Source: Planctomycetota bacterium (GTDB lineage Bacteria > Planctomycetota > JAPUJT01). From it: DNA of 32,332 nucleotides. Every line of letters begins with the position of its first letter. The first letter of the stretch is position 1. Shown here one piece after another: positions 32,168 through 32,332 of this stretch. The position numbers were made by a program, and so were the translations under genes. The notes beneath the pieces are model-generated. The model was not told the origin of the DNA. It saw only the letters and a list, made by a program, of their open reading frames with translations, and made no database searches. The stretch is taken from assembly GCA_027296055.1 (NCBI GenBank), contig JAPUJT010000100.1, positions 1 through 32,332 on the forward strand, in the 5' to 3' direction.

Positions 32168-32332
32168 TTGCAGGACGCTGGCCATCGAACCACCCCGCCA
32201 CGGGCTGAGACCGCACCTCGCGGGCCAGGACTGCAACTCTTCGCTCTCTCCGTTCTGGCCCTCTCCCTCGAGCTTCTCCTGATCCGATGGGTTCCCTCGG
32301 CGATTCGCCTCGTCGCGTACTGCGCCAATCTG
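32168..32332 (+). CDS. Start of a membrane protein, truncated at the window end
   Basis: From TTG 32168, with GGAGGG 4 bases upstream, an open frame runs off the window. After about 22 polar residues it becomes strongly hydrophobic: LQLFALSVLALSLELLLIRW, then VPSAIRLVAYCANL. This resembles the first transmembrane helix of bacterial membrane proteins related to spermidine synthase (a Glu-Leu-Leu-Leu-Ile-Arg-Trp segment), but 55 residues are too few to be sure. It starts 47 bases after typA, same strand. Confidence 0.6.
   Translation, partial: MQDAGHRTTPPRAETAPRGPGLQLFALSVLALSLELLLIRWVPSAIRLVAYCANL

Overview
The window is a GC-rich, densely coded stretch of bacterial chromosome with about 25 genes. 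There is no rRNA, tRNA, CRISPR array, phage or IS element, and no gene-free stretch longer than about 210 bases. Several lipoproteins, a BamE-like lipoprotein, a possible CsgG/LpoB-like envelope protein and secreted multidomain proteins point to a Gram-negative cell. Two Hanks-type kinases (one with an N-terminal helical domain and zinc ribbon), a SpoIIE-type phosphatase and delta-60 repeats suggest an uncultured non-proteobacterial lineage. Planctomycetota, Acidobacteriota or a related group would fit, but the sequence alone does not settle it.

Layout. 3-3167: 3' part of a large secreted protein (Ig-like repeats, alpha/beta-hydrolase, C-terminal beta-sandwich), then a terminator. 3322-3765: a small thioredoxin-like lipoprotein whose frame is interrupted by one TGA exactly at the first position of a CxxC-type motif (U-M-F-C). 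A hairpin fitting the bacterial SECIS pattern follows it, so this is best read as a selenoprotein. 3883-9280: nadA, aconitase, thiD and a radical SAM/SPASM protein with a PCP_red-like tail. 9338-11824: SpoIIE-type phosphatase with a consensus sigma-70 promoter, a BamE-like lipoprotein, and a divergent kinase. 11902-13236: queE-queC (7-deazaguanine/queuosine pathway). 13241-16625: HU-like protein, cytochrome c lipoprotein, PuuD-type membrane protein, DUF72 protein and CPBP protease. 16812-20529: an apparent operon of two envelope proteins and a transmembrane kinase. 20526-23387: aldo/keto reductase, a flavoprotein of the family found fused to SelD, and a thioredoxin-fold protein. 23575-27400: an exported protein with two nearly identical isochorismatase domains, a terminator, and an FN3/delta-60 lipoprotein. 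27406-32332: gamma-glutamyltransferase, a phosphotransferase, TypA/BipA, and the start of a membrane protein.

The most notable item is the putative selenoprotein. The SelD-associated flavoprotein about 18 kb away is weak supporting context; no selA, selB, selC or selD is in the window. A second pattern is that five of the six convergent gene pairs end within 5 bases of each other or overlap, leaving no room for intergenic terminators.
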